Positions 56,430 through 64,000 of a DNA stretch of 64,000 bases are shown here, piece by piece. This DNA comes from Bacillus sp. PK3_68. Lineage in GTDB: Bacteria; Bacillota; Bacilli; Bacillales; Domibacillaceae. Position 1 is the first letter of the stretch; each line of letters opens with the position of its first letter. The notes under the pieces are model-generated. The model made no database searches, had not been told where the DNA came from, and saw only the letters and a program-made list of their open reading frames with translations. Both the position numbers and the translations under genes were made by a program. The DNA is taken from the NCBI RefSeq assembly GCF_003600835.1, contig NZ_NQYC01000001.1:3495001-3559000 (forward strand), given 5' to 3'.

Positions 56430-56999
56430 TTAAACTTTTTGTTCAAGCTTTTTTTTTCGCAATTTACCATCTTCTTCATCGAGATCTTCACCGATATTAT
56501 TCATGGACTTTTCAAATATATCAACGAAGTCTTCGCCGTAAATATTTTTTACAATGGACATTACTTCCATCATATCGGGAAACTTACCGAATAATTCACG
56601 CAGCGGCGCGCTGCCTGCAAAGACAGAATTGGCATTGGGATCAAAGTCTTCCATCAGATCAAGCAAAAGCCTTTCTCCTTCTTCAGTGATTTCCACGTAC
56701 GTATTCCGCTTATCAGTTTCCTTTTTAGAGAATCTTAAATAACCTCTCTCTTCTAATTTTTTTGAAAAATTAAAAGCGGTGGAGACATGCATAACTCCGA
56801 ATTTAGCAATATCAGAAATAGATGCTCCTTTTAAATGATAGGCGATCCAGAGAATATGATGCTCGTTAATATTTAAGTCATAGGGCTTAATCCAGCGCTG
56901 CCAGTCTTTTTCTATTGCTTTCCATAATGCTTTGCTTAATTGAGCCATTCGTTGGCTGAAAATAAGCGCTTCTTTCATTGAGTATTGATGATTTGTCAT
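56430..56999 (-). CDS. hpr: MarR-family transition-state regulator Hpr (ScoC)
   Basis: A 189-residue repressor of extracellular protease and sporulation genes. The winged-helix core is nearly identical in pattern to B. subtilis Hpr: [62 protein letters not shown]. The ATG at 56999 is used because AAGGTG lies 6 bases before it. It neighbours prsA, ecsAB and hit as in B. subtilis, though serC is missing here. Confidence 0.95.
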   Translation of the reverse strand: MTNHQYSMKEALIFSQRMAQLSKALWKAIEKDWQRWIKPYDLNINEHHILWIAYHLKGASISDIAKFGVMHVSTAFNFSKKLEERGYLRFSKKETDKRNTYVEITEEGERLLLDLMEDFDPNANSVFAGSAPLRELFGKFPDMMEVMSIVKNIYGEDFVDIFEKSMNNIGEDLDEEDGKLRKKKLEQKV

Positions 57000-57116
57000 T
57001 TTTGCACCTTCTTTTCCGAATTCTTTCACTCCTAATTGATAGCCAGTTATAGAGATTATTAATATTATTATGCCAATAAAGTAAAAAATAATAAAGATAT
57101 AAATTAACTAAATTTT

Positions 57117-57149
57117 CGAAAAAAACGGAGAGCCTTTGTTGGCTCTCCA
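57117..57149 (-). terminator. Terminator of yhaH
   Basis: On the minus strand GGAGAGCC/GGCTCTCC with loop AACAAA, followed by a T7 run. Confidence 0.88.
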
Positions 57150-57150
57150 T

Positions 57151-57519
57151 TTACTTTCTGGCGGGCAGCGTTTTTTGCAAGTCTTCTACAGTTTTTTGTA
57201 CCTCAGCAATATCTTTCTGTAACTTTTCAATATTTGGTTCTGTACTTTCTTTCCAGATTCCTGCGCTCACCTTCAAACCGTTTGCTACTTCGCCAATATT
57301 GTCCTTGCTGACGTCTTTTAAATGCATCACAGCTTGTTTGACTTGCCCAATATCTGTTTTAATGACGCTGGCATTGCTTTTTAAGCTTGCCTGTGCTGTT
57401 TTTAACCTTTCTCTGGCTTGTTGGCCCGACATAGGAGTGTTGAGCAAAGTAGCAGCTGCTCCGGCGGCCGTGCCGGCAATCATGCCTATTAACAATGATT
57501 TTTTATTCACTTTTTTCAC
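57151..57519 (-). CDS. yhaH: YhaH, YtxH-domain protein
   Basis: A 122-residue protein with an N-terminal Gly/Ala-rich helix (SLLIGMIAGTAAGAAATLLNTPMSGQQAR), the YtxH motif, and a long coiled-coil-like tail (about 40-118). Family members are stress-related membrane-associated proteins. AAGAGGTG precedes the ATG. Position between hpr and prsA agrees with B. subtilis yhaH. Confidence 0.88.
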   Translation of the reverse strand: MKKVNKKSLLIGMIAGTAAGAAATLLNTPMSGQQARERLKTAQASLKSNASVIKTDIGQVKQAVMHLKDVSKDNIGEVANGLKVSAGIWKESTEPNIEKLQKDIAEVQKTVEDLQKTLPARK

Positions 57520-57688
57520 CTCTTGTTAGATTATAGTTCTCCTTGAATAGATAAAGTTTCTTTAATTTGATGGGGACAGGTACATTGCCAACTGGAAGGT
57601 GCATAGTATGTAAAAGGACCCCGCTTTGCTATATTTCCCTTAAGCAACGAAAAACAAACGGTTGATTCTCGTTAAAGGAGTGTCACAG

Positions 57689-57877
57689 ATGGAAGGGATC
57701 ATCTTTGGATTATTTGCGCTGAGTTTTATCCTTCTGATTAGCATGATCCATCATATCCGTTCTATATGGAGGCCAGGCATTTCCATGTCAAGACCTATGT
57801 TAATTCAAAGAGCTCGCACTCTTGGAATTGCAGGGGGCTTTATTTTAGTCATTGCAGTGCTTATGCTGTACTGGTGA
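57689..57877 (+). CDS. 62-residue two-helix membrane protein
   Basis: Hydrophobic helices at about 2-20 and 43-61 with a basic loop between (RSIWRPGISMSRPMLIQRAR). AAAGGAG lies 8 bases before the ATG and a terminator follows, so it is likely a real gene. Not recognised; it lies where serC is found in B. subtilis. Confidence 0.7.
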   Translation: MEGIIFGLFALSFILLISMIHHIRSIWRPGISMSRPMLIQRARTLGIAGGFILVIAVLMLYW

Positions 57878-57888
57878 TGGACGTATAT

Positions 57889-57928
57889 CACAAAAAGACT
57901 CCTTTGTTTTAAAAGGAGTCTTTTTGGA
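57889..57928. terminator. Bidirectional terminator
   Basis: AAAAAGACTCCTTT pairs with AAAGGAGTCTTTTT between the small membrane protein gene and convergent trpP. Confidence 0.92.
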
Positions 57929-57932
57929 CTGT

Positions 57933-58451
57933 TTACACCTGTTCGACCAGGTTTGAGCGCTTTAGCACAGATTGTACAATTGGATAGATAACTAGCATGA
58001 CCACAGCGTTTACAGCCGAGGCAGGCAATACAATTGTAAGAAATAAAGCAGCAAATGGACCTGGAAGGCCGACAATAGCGAGTGCAGAACCCAAGAAAAC
58101 GACTCCGGAAACAATCGTGCCGATAGCTGTTAAAACAACCGCTCCGAAAGTATTCTTGCTGTACTTGGCAAATAGAATGAATAAACCATAAAAGACAAGG
58201 GCAGTAACTGGTTTATCAATCATATTAGGAATCAATCCGCCTGGAAAAGAAGTGGTTAAGCCGGAAATCACTCCGGTTACAAGGCCGGCCAACAGCACAC
58301 TTTTCACATTTGGAAACAATAAAATTCCTAAAAACATCATTGTCAGCATCATATCGGGTTTCATTCCAAGGAATAGTCCGGGCATCACGGTGTGTAAAAC
58401 AGCCCCCATGCCTATTAACAGTGACAGGGTAACTAAAGATTTTGTATTCAT
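57933..58451 (-). CDS. trpP: Tryptophan transporter TrpP
   Basis: A 172-residue membrane protein with about five helices, MNTKSLVTLSLLIGMGAVLHT, matching B. subtilis TrpP (YhaG), which imports tryptophan. Its start codon is directly preceded by a TRAP-binding repeat array, which strongly supports the assignment. Monocistronic. Confidence 0.93.
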   Translation of the reverse strand: MNTKSLVTLSLLIGMGAVLHTVMPGLFLGMKPDMMLTMMFLGILLFPNVKSVLLAGLVTGVISGLTTSFPGGLIPNMIDKPVTALVFYGLFILFAKYSKNTFGAVVLTAIGTIVSGVVFLGSALAIVGLPGPFAALFLTIVLPASAVNAVVMLVIYPIVQSVLKRSNLVEQV

Positions 58452-58453
58452 TT

Positions 58454-58481
58454 CTCATCTCTCCTCTTCTCATCTCATCTC
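58454..58481 (-). promoter_or_regulatory. TRAP (MtrB) binding site over the trpP ribosome site
   Basis: On the minus strand six GAG triplets occur at an exact 5-base period (GAG-AT-GAG-AT-GAG-AA-GAG-GA-GAG-AT-GAG) ending two bases before the ATG. Tryptophan-bound TRAP would cover the ribosome site and block translation, as in B. subtilis trpP. Confidence 0.92.
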
Positions 58482-58536
58482 AAAACAGCTTCTCCTGACA
58501 TACGCTAGTTGTTGTCAGCGAAAAGATAGTATAAGT

Positions 58537-58556
58537 ATAGCACATCGAAAAGTGCT
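58537..58556. repeat. Inverted repeat upstream of trpP
   Basis: TAGCAC-8-GTGCTA is a perfect 6-bp inverted repeat adjoining a minus-strand TATACT box about 85 bases before trpP. It may be an operator or a leader stem. Confidence 0.35.
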
Positions 58557-58602
58557 AAGGAAGCTGAATATTCTGTCAACCAATCAGCTTTTTTTCTCCT
58601 CT

Positions 58603-59034
58603 TTAAGCGGTAGTTTGAATATGGGACGAGATTTCTTTAGCAATTTCCTGAAGCTCCTCGCCCGTATGATTCAGGTCGTTTACCTTAAAAATAGGATGGA
58701 ATCCATCTTCACGCCCAAAGCGAGGAATAAGATGAATGTGATAATGGAAAACCGTTTGGCCTGCTGTCTCGCCATTATTGTTTAAAATATTTAACCCTTC
58801 AAGGTTGTAAGCGGCTTTAAGCGCTTCTGCAACAATAGGCACACGTTGAAAGAGGCGGCTTGCTTCTTCCGGAGAAAACTCAAATATGTTCTTCTTATGA
58901 TTTTTTGGGATGAGCAATGTATGGCCTTTTGTTACCTGACTGATATCTAGAAAAGCGTACACTTCTTCATCTTCATACACCTTGGCAGAGGGAATTTCTC
59001 CGTTGATGATTTTACAAAAAATACAATCGCTCAT
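58603..59034 (-). CDS. hit: HIT family protein Hit
   Basis: A 143-residue nucleotide-binding hydrolase of the histidine triad family: CIFCKIINGEIPSAKVYED at the start and the triad His97, His99, His101 (FHYHIHLIP). It probably acts on AMP-linked nucleotides. The ATG at 59034 is preferred because GGAAGG lies 9 bases before it. It is divergent from ecsA, as in B. subtilis. Confidence 0.94.
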   Translation of the reverse strand: MSDCIFCKIINGEIPSAKVYEDEEVYAFLDISQVTKGHTLLIPKNHKKNIFEFSPEEASRLFQRVPIVAEALKAAYNLEGLNILNNNGETAGQTVFHYHIHLIPRFGREDGFHPIFKVNDLNHTGEELQEIAKEISSHIQTTA

Positions 59035-59186
59035 TTTCTTCATCCTTCCTATGTATAATTGCCAAAATTTTATCATAAAAGATATATTTATTAAATAGAC
59101 AAGTATAGAAGGGGCACTTAACAATGAGATTCTGCTAATATTTTGTTAAAATAAGCGTATGACTTTACGAGAAAGGACGTTTTTTT

Positions 59187-59924
59187 ATGTCTTTATTAAC
59201 GGTAGAAGGACTAGTTGGCGGCTACACCCGCAAGCCGGTACTGAACGATATTTCCTTTTCAATTAATCAGGAGAGCATCGTCGGGCTGATCGGTCTGAAT
59301 GGAGCGGGAAAGAGTACGACGATTAAACATATTATCGGCCTCATGGAGCCGAAAAAAGGGAAGATTTCCATTAACGGACTTTCTTTGCAGGACAGCCCAG
59401 AGAAATACCGGCGTCAATTTTCCTACATTCCAGAAACACCGATTTTATATGAAGAGCTGACGCTTGAAGAGCATATGAAATTAACTGCAATGGCATACGG
59501 TCTCACAGAGGAGGAATACAAACGGCGCATTGGTCCACTACTAAAAGAATTCCGGCTTGATTCAAAAATGAACTGGTTTCCCGCTCATTTCTCAAAAGGC
59601 ATGAAGCAGAAAGTAATGATTATGAGTGCTTTTTTAACAGAGCCTTCTCTTTATATTATTGATGAGCCGTTTGTTGGTCTGGATCCATTGGGCATTCAAT
59701 CGCTGCTTGAGTGGATGAAGCGAATGCGCAATAGTGGTGCGGGCATTTTAATGTCAACCCATATACTGGCGACAGCGGAGAAATATTGTGATTCCTTCAT
59801 TATTTTACACAACGGAGAAATCCGAGCACAGGGAACAATTACAGAGCTTCGTGAGCAATTTCAAATGCCGGGTGCTTCTCTAGATGACATTTATATTCAG
59901 CTGACGAAGGAAGAAGAGCAATGA
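59187..59924 (+). CDS. ecsA: ABC transporter ATP-binding protein EcsA
   Basis: A 245-residue ATPase: Walker A GLNGAGKST (about 37-45), signature FSKGMKQK, Walker B YIIDEPFVGLD and switch His in STHILATAE. With EcsB it forms the Ecs transporter, needed in B. subtilis for protein secretion, competence and RasP protease activity, with export of peptide pheromones shown in streptococcal relatives. It overlaps ecsB by ATGA. Confidence 0.94.
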   Translation: MSLLTVEGLVGGYTRKPVLNDISFSINQESIVGLIGLNGAGKSTTIKHIIGLMEPKKGKISINGLSLQDSPEKYRRQFSYIPETPILYEELTLEEHMKLTAMAYGLTEEEYKRRIGPLLKEFRLDSKMNWFPAHFSKGMKQKVMIMSAFLTEPSLYIIDEPFVGLDPLGIQSLLEWMKRMRNSGAGILMSTHILATAEKYCDSFIILHNGEIRAQGTITELREQFQMPGASLDDIYIQLTKEEEQ

Positions 59925-61141
59925 GGCAAGTAGAAGAGTTATGGAAATCAAGAATAGCCGCTTATTATTCAGAGTTGCGCAAGTACCTGCGCTACATGCT
60001 GAATGATCATTTATTATTTGTCCTTGTATTTGGTCTCGGTGCCGCCTTATATTATTACAGCGGTTGGGTAAAGACATTGGGTGAAACATTTCCGGCGCCG
60101 TTCATCATGGCTGTTTTTTTAGGCGCACTGCTTTCATGGAGCCCGGTATATACATTTCTAATGAGAGCGGATACGGTCTTTTTACTACCGCTTGAAGAGA
60201 GAATGGTTCCTTACTTTCATAAAGCTATCTGGACGAGCTTTCTGTCCCAGAGTTACTTATTGATTGCGGCGCTTGCTTTGTTTATGCCACTGTATACGCA
60301 GGTAAGAGGCGGCTCTATGAAGGTTTTCTTCTTTTGGCTTCTCCTCCTTGCTATCATAAAGGTCTGGAATTTAGTTGTTCGCTGGCATGTGCTTAAAATC
60401 CAAGAAAAAGAGAGCAGACAGATTGATTGGGGAGTCCGTTTAGCTTTGAACATATTGCTGCTTTACTTTGTATTTTCAAAGGCAGCTGTCCTGTTTGCCT
60501 TAGCAGTGGCTGTTGTTATGGCTGCTTATTATCTCTATTTCCGGAAAATATCAAGGCGTATGGCATTGAAATGGGAAACACTCGTGGAACTAGAAGAGAA
60601 GCGGATGGCTGCTTTTTACCGGATGGCTAATTTATTTACCGATGTTCCTCATTTGCGGGGAACGGTCAAGCGCCGGAAATGGCTGGACAAGTTGCTCGGC
60701 TACATACCATTTGATCCAGCAAACACGTACACGTATCTATTCCGACGTACATTTGTCCGAATGAACGAGTTTTTTGGACTGTACGTTCGTCTTACGGTCA
60801 TTGCAGCACTTATTATTTGCTTTAGTGGACAGGCTGTATTGCAGCTCATTATTGCTTTGCTGTTTATCTATTTAACAGGTTTTCAGCTCTTGCCAATGAT
60901 CCGCCGCCATGAAACAAAGATATGGGTATCCCTGTATCCGGTCTCTCCTGAAAGAAAAAGTGCTTCATTGTTAGAGTTAATCGGCCGGCTGCTCTTATTG
61001 CAGGCGATTATTTTCGGCTTAGCGGCATGGGCAGGCCATTCCGTGAGTCAAGGGGGCATTGTCGTTGTAGCTGGAATAGTATTTGCTTTGTTTTTTGCAA
61101 AGATGTACGCGCCAGCACGGCTGCGTAAAATGTTTCGATAA
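59921..61141 (+). CDS. ecsB: ABC transporter permease EcsB
   Basis: A 406-residue membrane protein with about eight to ten helices, starting MRQVEELWKSRIAAYYSELRKYLRYMLNDH. It is the partner of EcsA, with overlapping stop and start codons. No ecsC follows; a terminator does. Confidence 0.93.
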   Translation: MRQVEELWKSRIAAYYSELRKYLRYMLNDHLLFVLVFGLGAALYYYSGWVKTLGETFPAPFIMAVFLGALLSWSPVYTFLMRADTVFLLPLEERMVPYFHKAIWTSFLSQSYLLIAALALFMPLYTQVRGGSMKVFFFWLLLLAIIKVWNLVVRWHVLKIQEKESRQIDWGVRLALNILLLYFVFSKAAVLFALAVAVVMAAYYLYFRKISRRMALKWETLVELEEKRMAAFYRMANLFTDVPHLRGTVKRRKWLDKLLGYIPFDPANTYTYLFRRTFVRMNEFFGLYVRLTVIAALIICFSGQAVLQLIIALLFIYLTGFQLLPMIRRHETKIWVSLYPVSPERKSASLLELIGRLLLLQAIIFGLAAWAGHSVSQGGIVVVAGIVFALFFAKMYAPARLRKMFR

Positions 61142-61150
61142 CCAGCCTAA

Positions 61151-61191
61151 ACAGCCTGACACCGAAAAACACGGGTGTCAGGCTGTTTTTT
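61151..61191 (+). terminator. Terminator of ecsAB
   Basis: ACAGCCTGACACC pairs with GGTGTCAGGCTGT and is followed by T6. Confidence 0.9.
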
Positions 61192-61220
61192 GCTGCCATT
61201 CTATTTTAGAAAAAATGAAA

Positions 61221-61733
61221 TTAATCATTTCCATTAGGGACAATATACGTAGTTATATAAGAAGGGCTTGAGAAAATATGCGGCTGTTCATTTACGCCTG
61301 CTTCTGGTTTTTTCATCTCATGGGCTTGTTTGAATTCTTTAGAGTCCTTCCAGTTTGTGAATGACTCCCGATCTTGCCACTGTGTTAAAATAACGTAAGT
61401 ATCAGAATCGAGCGGCCGAAGCACACGAATAGCTATAAATCCTGGCGTATTCTCAATCGCCCGCGCCCTGCCTTTAAAGCGATATTCGAAAATAGGGCGT
61501 CCTTCGTCAGTAACAGGGATATTATTACATACAACGAAGCCGTGATCGGCTAATTCTCCCGACGTGTCGATCACTTCATATTTACGAGGGGATTGGAATA
61601 CTGTTTTATTATTTGTTTCATGAAGAAGGGTAGCACCTTCTGCATTCTCCATTAAAAGGATTTTTTCAGATGCGTGCTTTTCCTGTAACTTCTTCATGAA
61701 GTTATATGTGCCGGTTGTTATGAAAATATACAT
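61221..61733 (-). CDS. hmoB: Heme-degrading monooxygenase HmoB-like
   Basis: A 170-residue protein with a C-terminal ABM/IsdG-like domain (about 65-160; NTPGFIAIRVLRPL, YVILTQWQDRESFTNWKDSKEFKQAH). It resembles B. subtilis HmoB (YhgC), which cleaves heme and also lies next to hemE. The histidine of FKQAH fits the heme ligand region. Divergent from hemE. AGGTGG lies before the ATG. Confidence 0.88.
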   Translation of the reverse strand: MYIFITTGTYNFMKKLQEKHASEKILLMENAEGATLLHETNNKTVFQSPRKYEVIDTSGELADHGFVVCNNIPVTDEGRPIFEYRFKGRARAIENTPGFIAIRVLRPLDSDTYVILTQWQDRESFTNWKDSKEFKQAHEMKKPEAGVNEQPHIFSSPSYITTYIVPNGND

Positions 61734-61875
61734 GCTTCCACCTCATTCAACAATAGTTAATTATTCTTTATTATATTACTTTACACTTAGTTACTCTTCT
61801 CTAAACTATTGTATGGGCAAAAAAGAAGGCAGTCGGTTCTTTATGGCAGGCGTTTGGCTGGTTTCTTTGGAGAAT

Positions 61876-61904
61876 TTATGACATTTGAGGGTCTGTGCTA
61901 TACT
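61876..61904 (+). promoter_or_regulatory. Candidate sigma-A promoter of hemE
   Basis: TTATGA and TATACT with 17 bases between; the -10 is extended (TGTGC-TATACT). About 120 bases before hemE. Confidence 0.5.
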
Positions 61905-62031
61905 TTTTTGCCTAAAACAACTATAGTGTAAACGTATAAATAGACAGGATTCTTCGCTTACTTCCGTTTACGGATTGTATATAAAGTGATAGATCGACTT
62001 TTAGGAAATGAAAGGTGGATGTGCAGCAGCT

Positions 62032-63072
62032 ATGAGACAAATTAATGAAACATTTTTAAAAGCGGCAAAAGGGGAAAAGACAGAGTATACACCAGTTTGG
62101 TATATGCGCCAAGCGGGTCGTTCCCAGCCGGAATACCGTAAATTAAAAGAGAAATATTCCCTCTTCGAAATTACCCACCAACCTGAACTGTGCGCTTACG
62201 TCACCAAACTTCCGGTAGATCAATATAATGTCGATGCAGCTATTCTTTATAAGGATATTATGTCACCGCTTCCTGCTATAGGAGTGGATGTTGATATTAA
62301 ATCGGGAATAGGGCCGGTCATTGATAACCCGATTCGCTCTTTAGCTGACGTCGAAAAACTTGGCCAAATCGATCCGGAAAGTGATGTTCCATATGTATTG
62401 GATACGATTCGATTGCTGACAAAGGAGCAGCTTGATGTTCCTCTTATCGGCTTTGCAGGGGCCCCTTTTACGCTTGCTAGCTATATGATCGAAGGGGGAC
62501 CTTCAAAAAATTACAATAAAACAAAAGCCTTTATGTATGCGGAACCAAAAGCATGGCAAGCACTGATGGACAAGCTGGCAGAAATGACAGTGACTTATGT
62601 ACGCGCGCAAGTGAAAGCCGGTGCTCGGGCGATTCAAATTTTTGATTCATGGGTAGGGGCTTTAAACGTTTCTGATTATCGTTTATTTATTAAGCCGGTC
62701 ATGGAACGCATTTTCAGTGAACTCCGCGAAGAAAATGTTCCGTTAATTATGTTTGGAGTAGGCGCAAGCCATTTGGCGAAAGAGTGGCATGATTTGCCGC
62801 TTGATGTTGTTGGTCTTGATTGGCGCCTGCCTATTAAAGAAGCGAGAGCTATGGGAGTGACAAAAACTGTGCAAGGAAATCTTGACCCGGCTATTTTGTT
62901 GGCTCCTTGGGAAGTCATCGAAGAGAGAGCTCGCGCTATTTTGGATGAGGGACTCGCGGAGCCAGGTCATATTTTCAATTTAGGACATGGTGTTTTCCCT
63001 GAGGTGAATCCGGACACACTAAAACGTCTAACAAGCTTTGTACATGAATATAGCGCACAAAAACGAAAATAA
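62032..63072 (+). CDS. hemE: Uroporphyrinogen decarboxylase HemE
   Basis: A 346-residue TIM-barrel enzyme that converts uroporphyrinogen III to coproporphyrinogen III. Signatures: [16 protein letters not shown] near the N-terminus, the catalytic Asp in AILYKDIM, and GWRLPI-type VGLDWRLP. The start is uncertain: ATG at 62032 ([12 protein letters not shown]) aligns with B. subtilis HemE but is 14 bases from AAAGGTGG, and ATG at 62008 has a poor site. First gene of hemE-hemH. Confidence 0.93.
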   Translation: MRQINETFLKAAKGEKTEYTPVWYMRQAGRSQPEYRKLKEKYSLFEITHQPELCAYVTKLPVDQYNVDAAILYKDIMSPLPAIGVDVDIKSGIGPVIDNPIRSLADVEKLGQIDPESDVPYVLDTIRLLTKEQLDVPLIGFAGAPFTLASYMIEGGPSKNYNKTKAFMYAEPKAWQALMDKLAEMTVTYVRAQVKAGARAIQIFDSWVGALNVSDYRLFIKPVMERIFSELREENVPLIMFGVGASHLAKEWHDLPLDVVGLDWRLPIKEARAMGVTKTVQGNLDPAILLAPWEVIEERARAILDEGLAEPGHIFNLGHGVFPEVNPDTLKRLTSFVHEYSAQKRK

Positions 63073-63091
63073 TGCAACAGAGGTGAGAGAC

Positions 63092-64000
63092 ATGACAAAG
63101 AAAAAAATGGGCTTATTAGTCATGGCATACGGAACGCCCTACAAAGAAGAAGATATTGAACGTTATTACACGCACATCCGCCGAGGGAGAAAGCCAACGC
63201 CGGAAATGCTTGAGGATTTACGCTCTCGTTACGAAGCAATCGGCGGGATTTCACCGCTTGCTTCGATTACAAGAGAGCAGGGGGAAAAGCTTGCACAGCA
63301 TTTGAATGCCGTACAGGATGATATTGAATTCACCCTTTATATTGGCCTGAAACATATTGAGCCGTTTATTGAGGACGCTGTGCAGCAGATGAAAATGGAT
63401 GGGATAACAGAAGCCGTATCTCTAGTGCTTGCTCCTCATTTTTCCACCTTCAGTGTGAAATCCTATAACAGCCGAGCGAAAGAAGAAGCGGAAAAAATTG
63501 GCGGACCGGCAATCACATCTATTGAAAGCTGGTATCAGGAGCCGAAATTTATTGATTATTGGGCAGGAAAAGTAAAAGAGACGGTTGCCAGCATGTCAGC
63601 AGAAGAGCGTAAGAACTTCGTAATGATTGTTTCTGCTCACAGTTTGCCAGAGAAAATTATCTCCATGGGCGATCCGTATCCGAAACAATTACAAGAGACA
63701 GCAGAACTGATTGCGGAAGCGTCAGGGGTGGCTAATGTAGAGGTTGGCTGGCAAAGTGCGGGAAATACTCCAGAGCCGTGGATTGGACCGGATGTACAGG
63801 ACTTGACACGCGATTTATTCGAGCAACAAGGCTATAAGGCGTTTCTTTATGTGCCAGCAGGGTTTGTGGCAGACCATTTAGAAGTTCTATACGACAATGA
63901 CTATGAATGCAAGGTAATTACTGATGAAATCGGCGCAGCGTATTATCGTCCGCCTATGCCAAATGCCCGTCCGGAATTCATTGAGGCTCTTGGTGAAGTG
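63092..64000 (+). CDS. hemH: Coproporphyrin III ferrochelatase HemH (CpfC), 3' end cut by the window
   Basis: 303 codons are visible, open to the window edge; the B. subtilis protein has about 310 residues, so only a few are missing. Seen: [23 protein letters not shown], the catalytic His in [11 protein letters not shown] (about residue 183) and the C-terminal acidic region with [16 protein letters not shown]. It inserts iron into coproporphyrin III in the Gram-positive pathway. AGGTGAGAG precedes the ATG, 19 bases after hemE; hemY would be expected next. Confidence 0.95.
   Translation, partial: MTKKKMGLLVMAYGTPYKEEDIERYYTHIRRGRKPTPEMLEDLRSRYEAIGGISPLASITREQGEKLAQHLNAVQDDIEFTLYIGLKHIEPFIEDAVQQMKMDGITEAVSLVLAPHFSTFSVKSYNSRAKEEAEKIGGPAITSIESWYQEPKFIDYWAGKVKETVASMSAEERKNFVMIVSAHSLPEKIISMGDPYPKQLQETAELIAEASGVANVEVGWQSAGNTPEPWIGPDVQDLTRDLFEQQGYKAFLYVPAGFVADHLEVLYDNDYECKVITDEIGAAYYRPPMPNARPEFIEALGEV

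Noticed and set aside
58561-58597. Terminator-like stem with a T-run between trpP and hit
   Set aside because: The T-run is on the plus strand, where no gene lies upstream; on the minus strand there is no T-tract after the hit gene.

Overview
The window comes from a low-to-mid GC Bacillaceae chromosome, an endospore former related to Bacillus (Domibacillus and relatives are possible; I cannot name a species). The evidence is the sporulation genes (spoVR, yhbH, prkA, an alpha/beta SASP, yhaL), Bacillus-type regulation (T-box, purine riboswitch, TRAP site, sigma-G promoter, AGGAGG ribosome sites) and synteny with the B. subtilis yhb, yhc/yhd and yhe/yha/hem regions. I see no prophage, insertion sequence, CRISPR array or plasmid feature.

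Layout. 1-7.3 kb: DUF2200 and general-stress proteins, then a BceRS-AB type two-component/ABC module on the minus strand, a DUF6241 protein and tRNA-Gly(UCC). 7.4-15 kb: queG, a yhbB-like amidase, trmL, the sporulation pair prkA-yhbH and a zinc alcohol dehydrogenase. 15-30 kb: purine permeases (one behind a guanine-type purine riboswitch), Pit phosphate transporter with its DUF47 partner, an aldo/keto reductase, a pseudouridine synthase, the bdbC/thioredoxin pair, spoVR, an EcsC-family protein, a CzrA-like sensor with a cysteine-less ArsC-like protein, a glutamate/dicarboxylate symporter and an orphan tatA. 30-43 kb: a class A PBP, then branched-chain amino acid synthesis: ilvD, a T-box leader, ilvB-ilvH-ilvC-leuA-leuB and leuC-leuD, followed by fumC. 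44-50 kb: ssp with a sigma-G promoter and a tRNA-shaped leader, a CstR-like regulator, yheE, yheB, yheA, a yhaX-like HAD protein and hemZ. 50-64 kb: yhaQ-yhaP, yhaM, yhaL, prsA, hpr, yhaH, trpP (TRAP-controlled), hit, ecsA-ecsB, hmoB, hemE and the start of hemH.

How the genes fit together. The ilv-leu block makes valine, leucine and isoleucine precursors and carries at least two control points (a promoter with a CodY-like half-site at ilvD and the T-box at ilvB). hemZ, hemE, hemH and hmoB form a heme synthesis and turnover set. prsA, hpr, ecsAB and tatA concern secretion and exoprotein production. prkA, yhbH, spoVR, ssp and yhaL belong to sporulation.

Most notable: (1) the minus-strand leader of the ssp gene can fold like a 61-nt tRNA with an encoded GCCA 3' end; (2) three genes (yhbH, prsA, a yhaJ-like gene) are each broken or altered by what looks like one missing base in a run of six A/T, and the prsA site forms an A-AAA-AAG slippery heptamer in the correct frame for -1 rescue; (3) an ArsC-fold protein has lost its catalytic cysteines beside a CzrA-like sensor that keeps all four metal ligands. 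Homopolymer under-calling in the assembly is the simplest explanation of (2).
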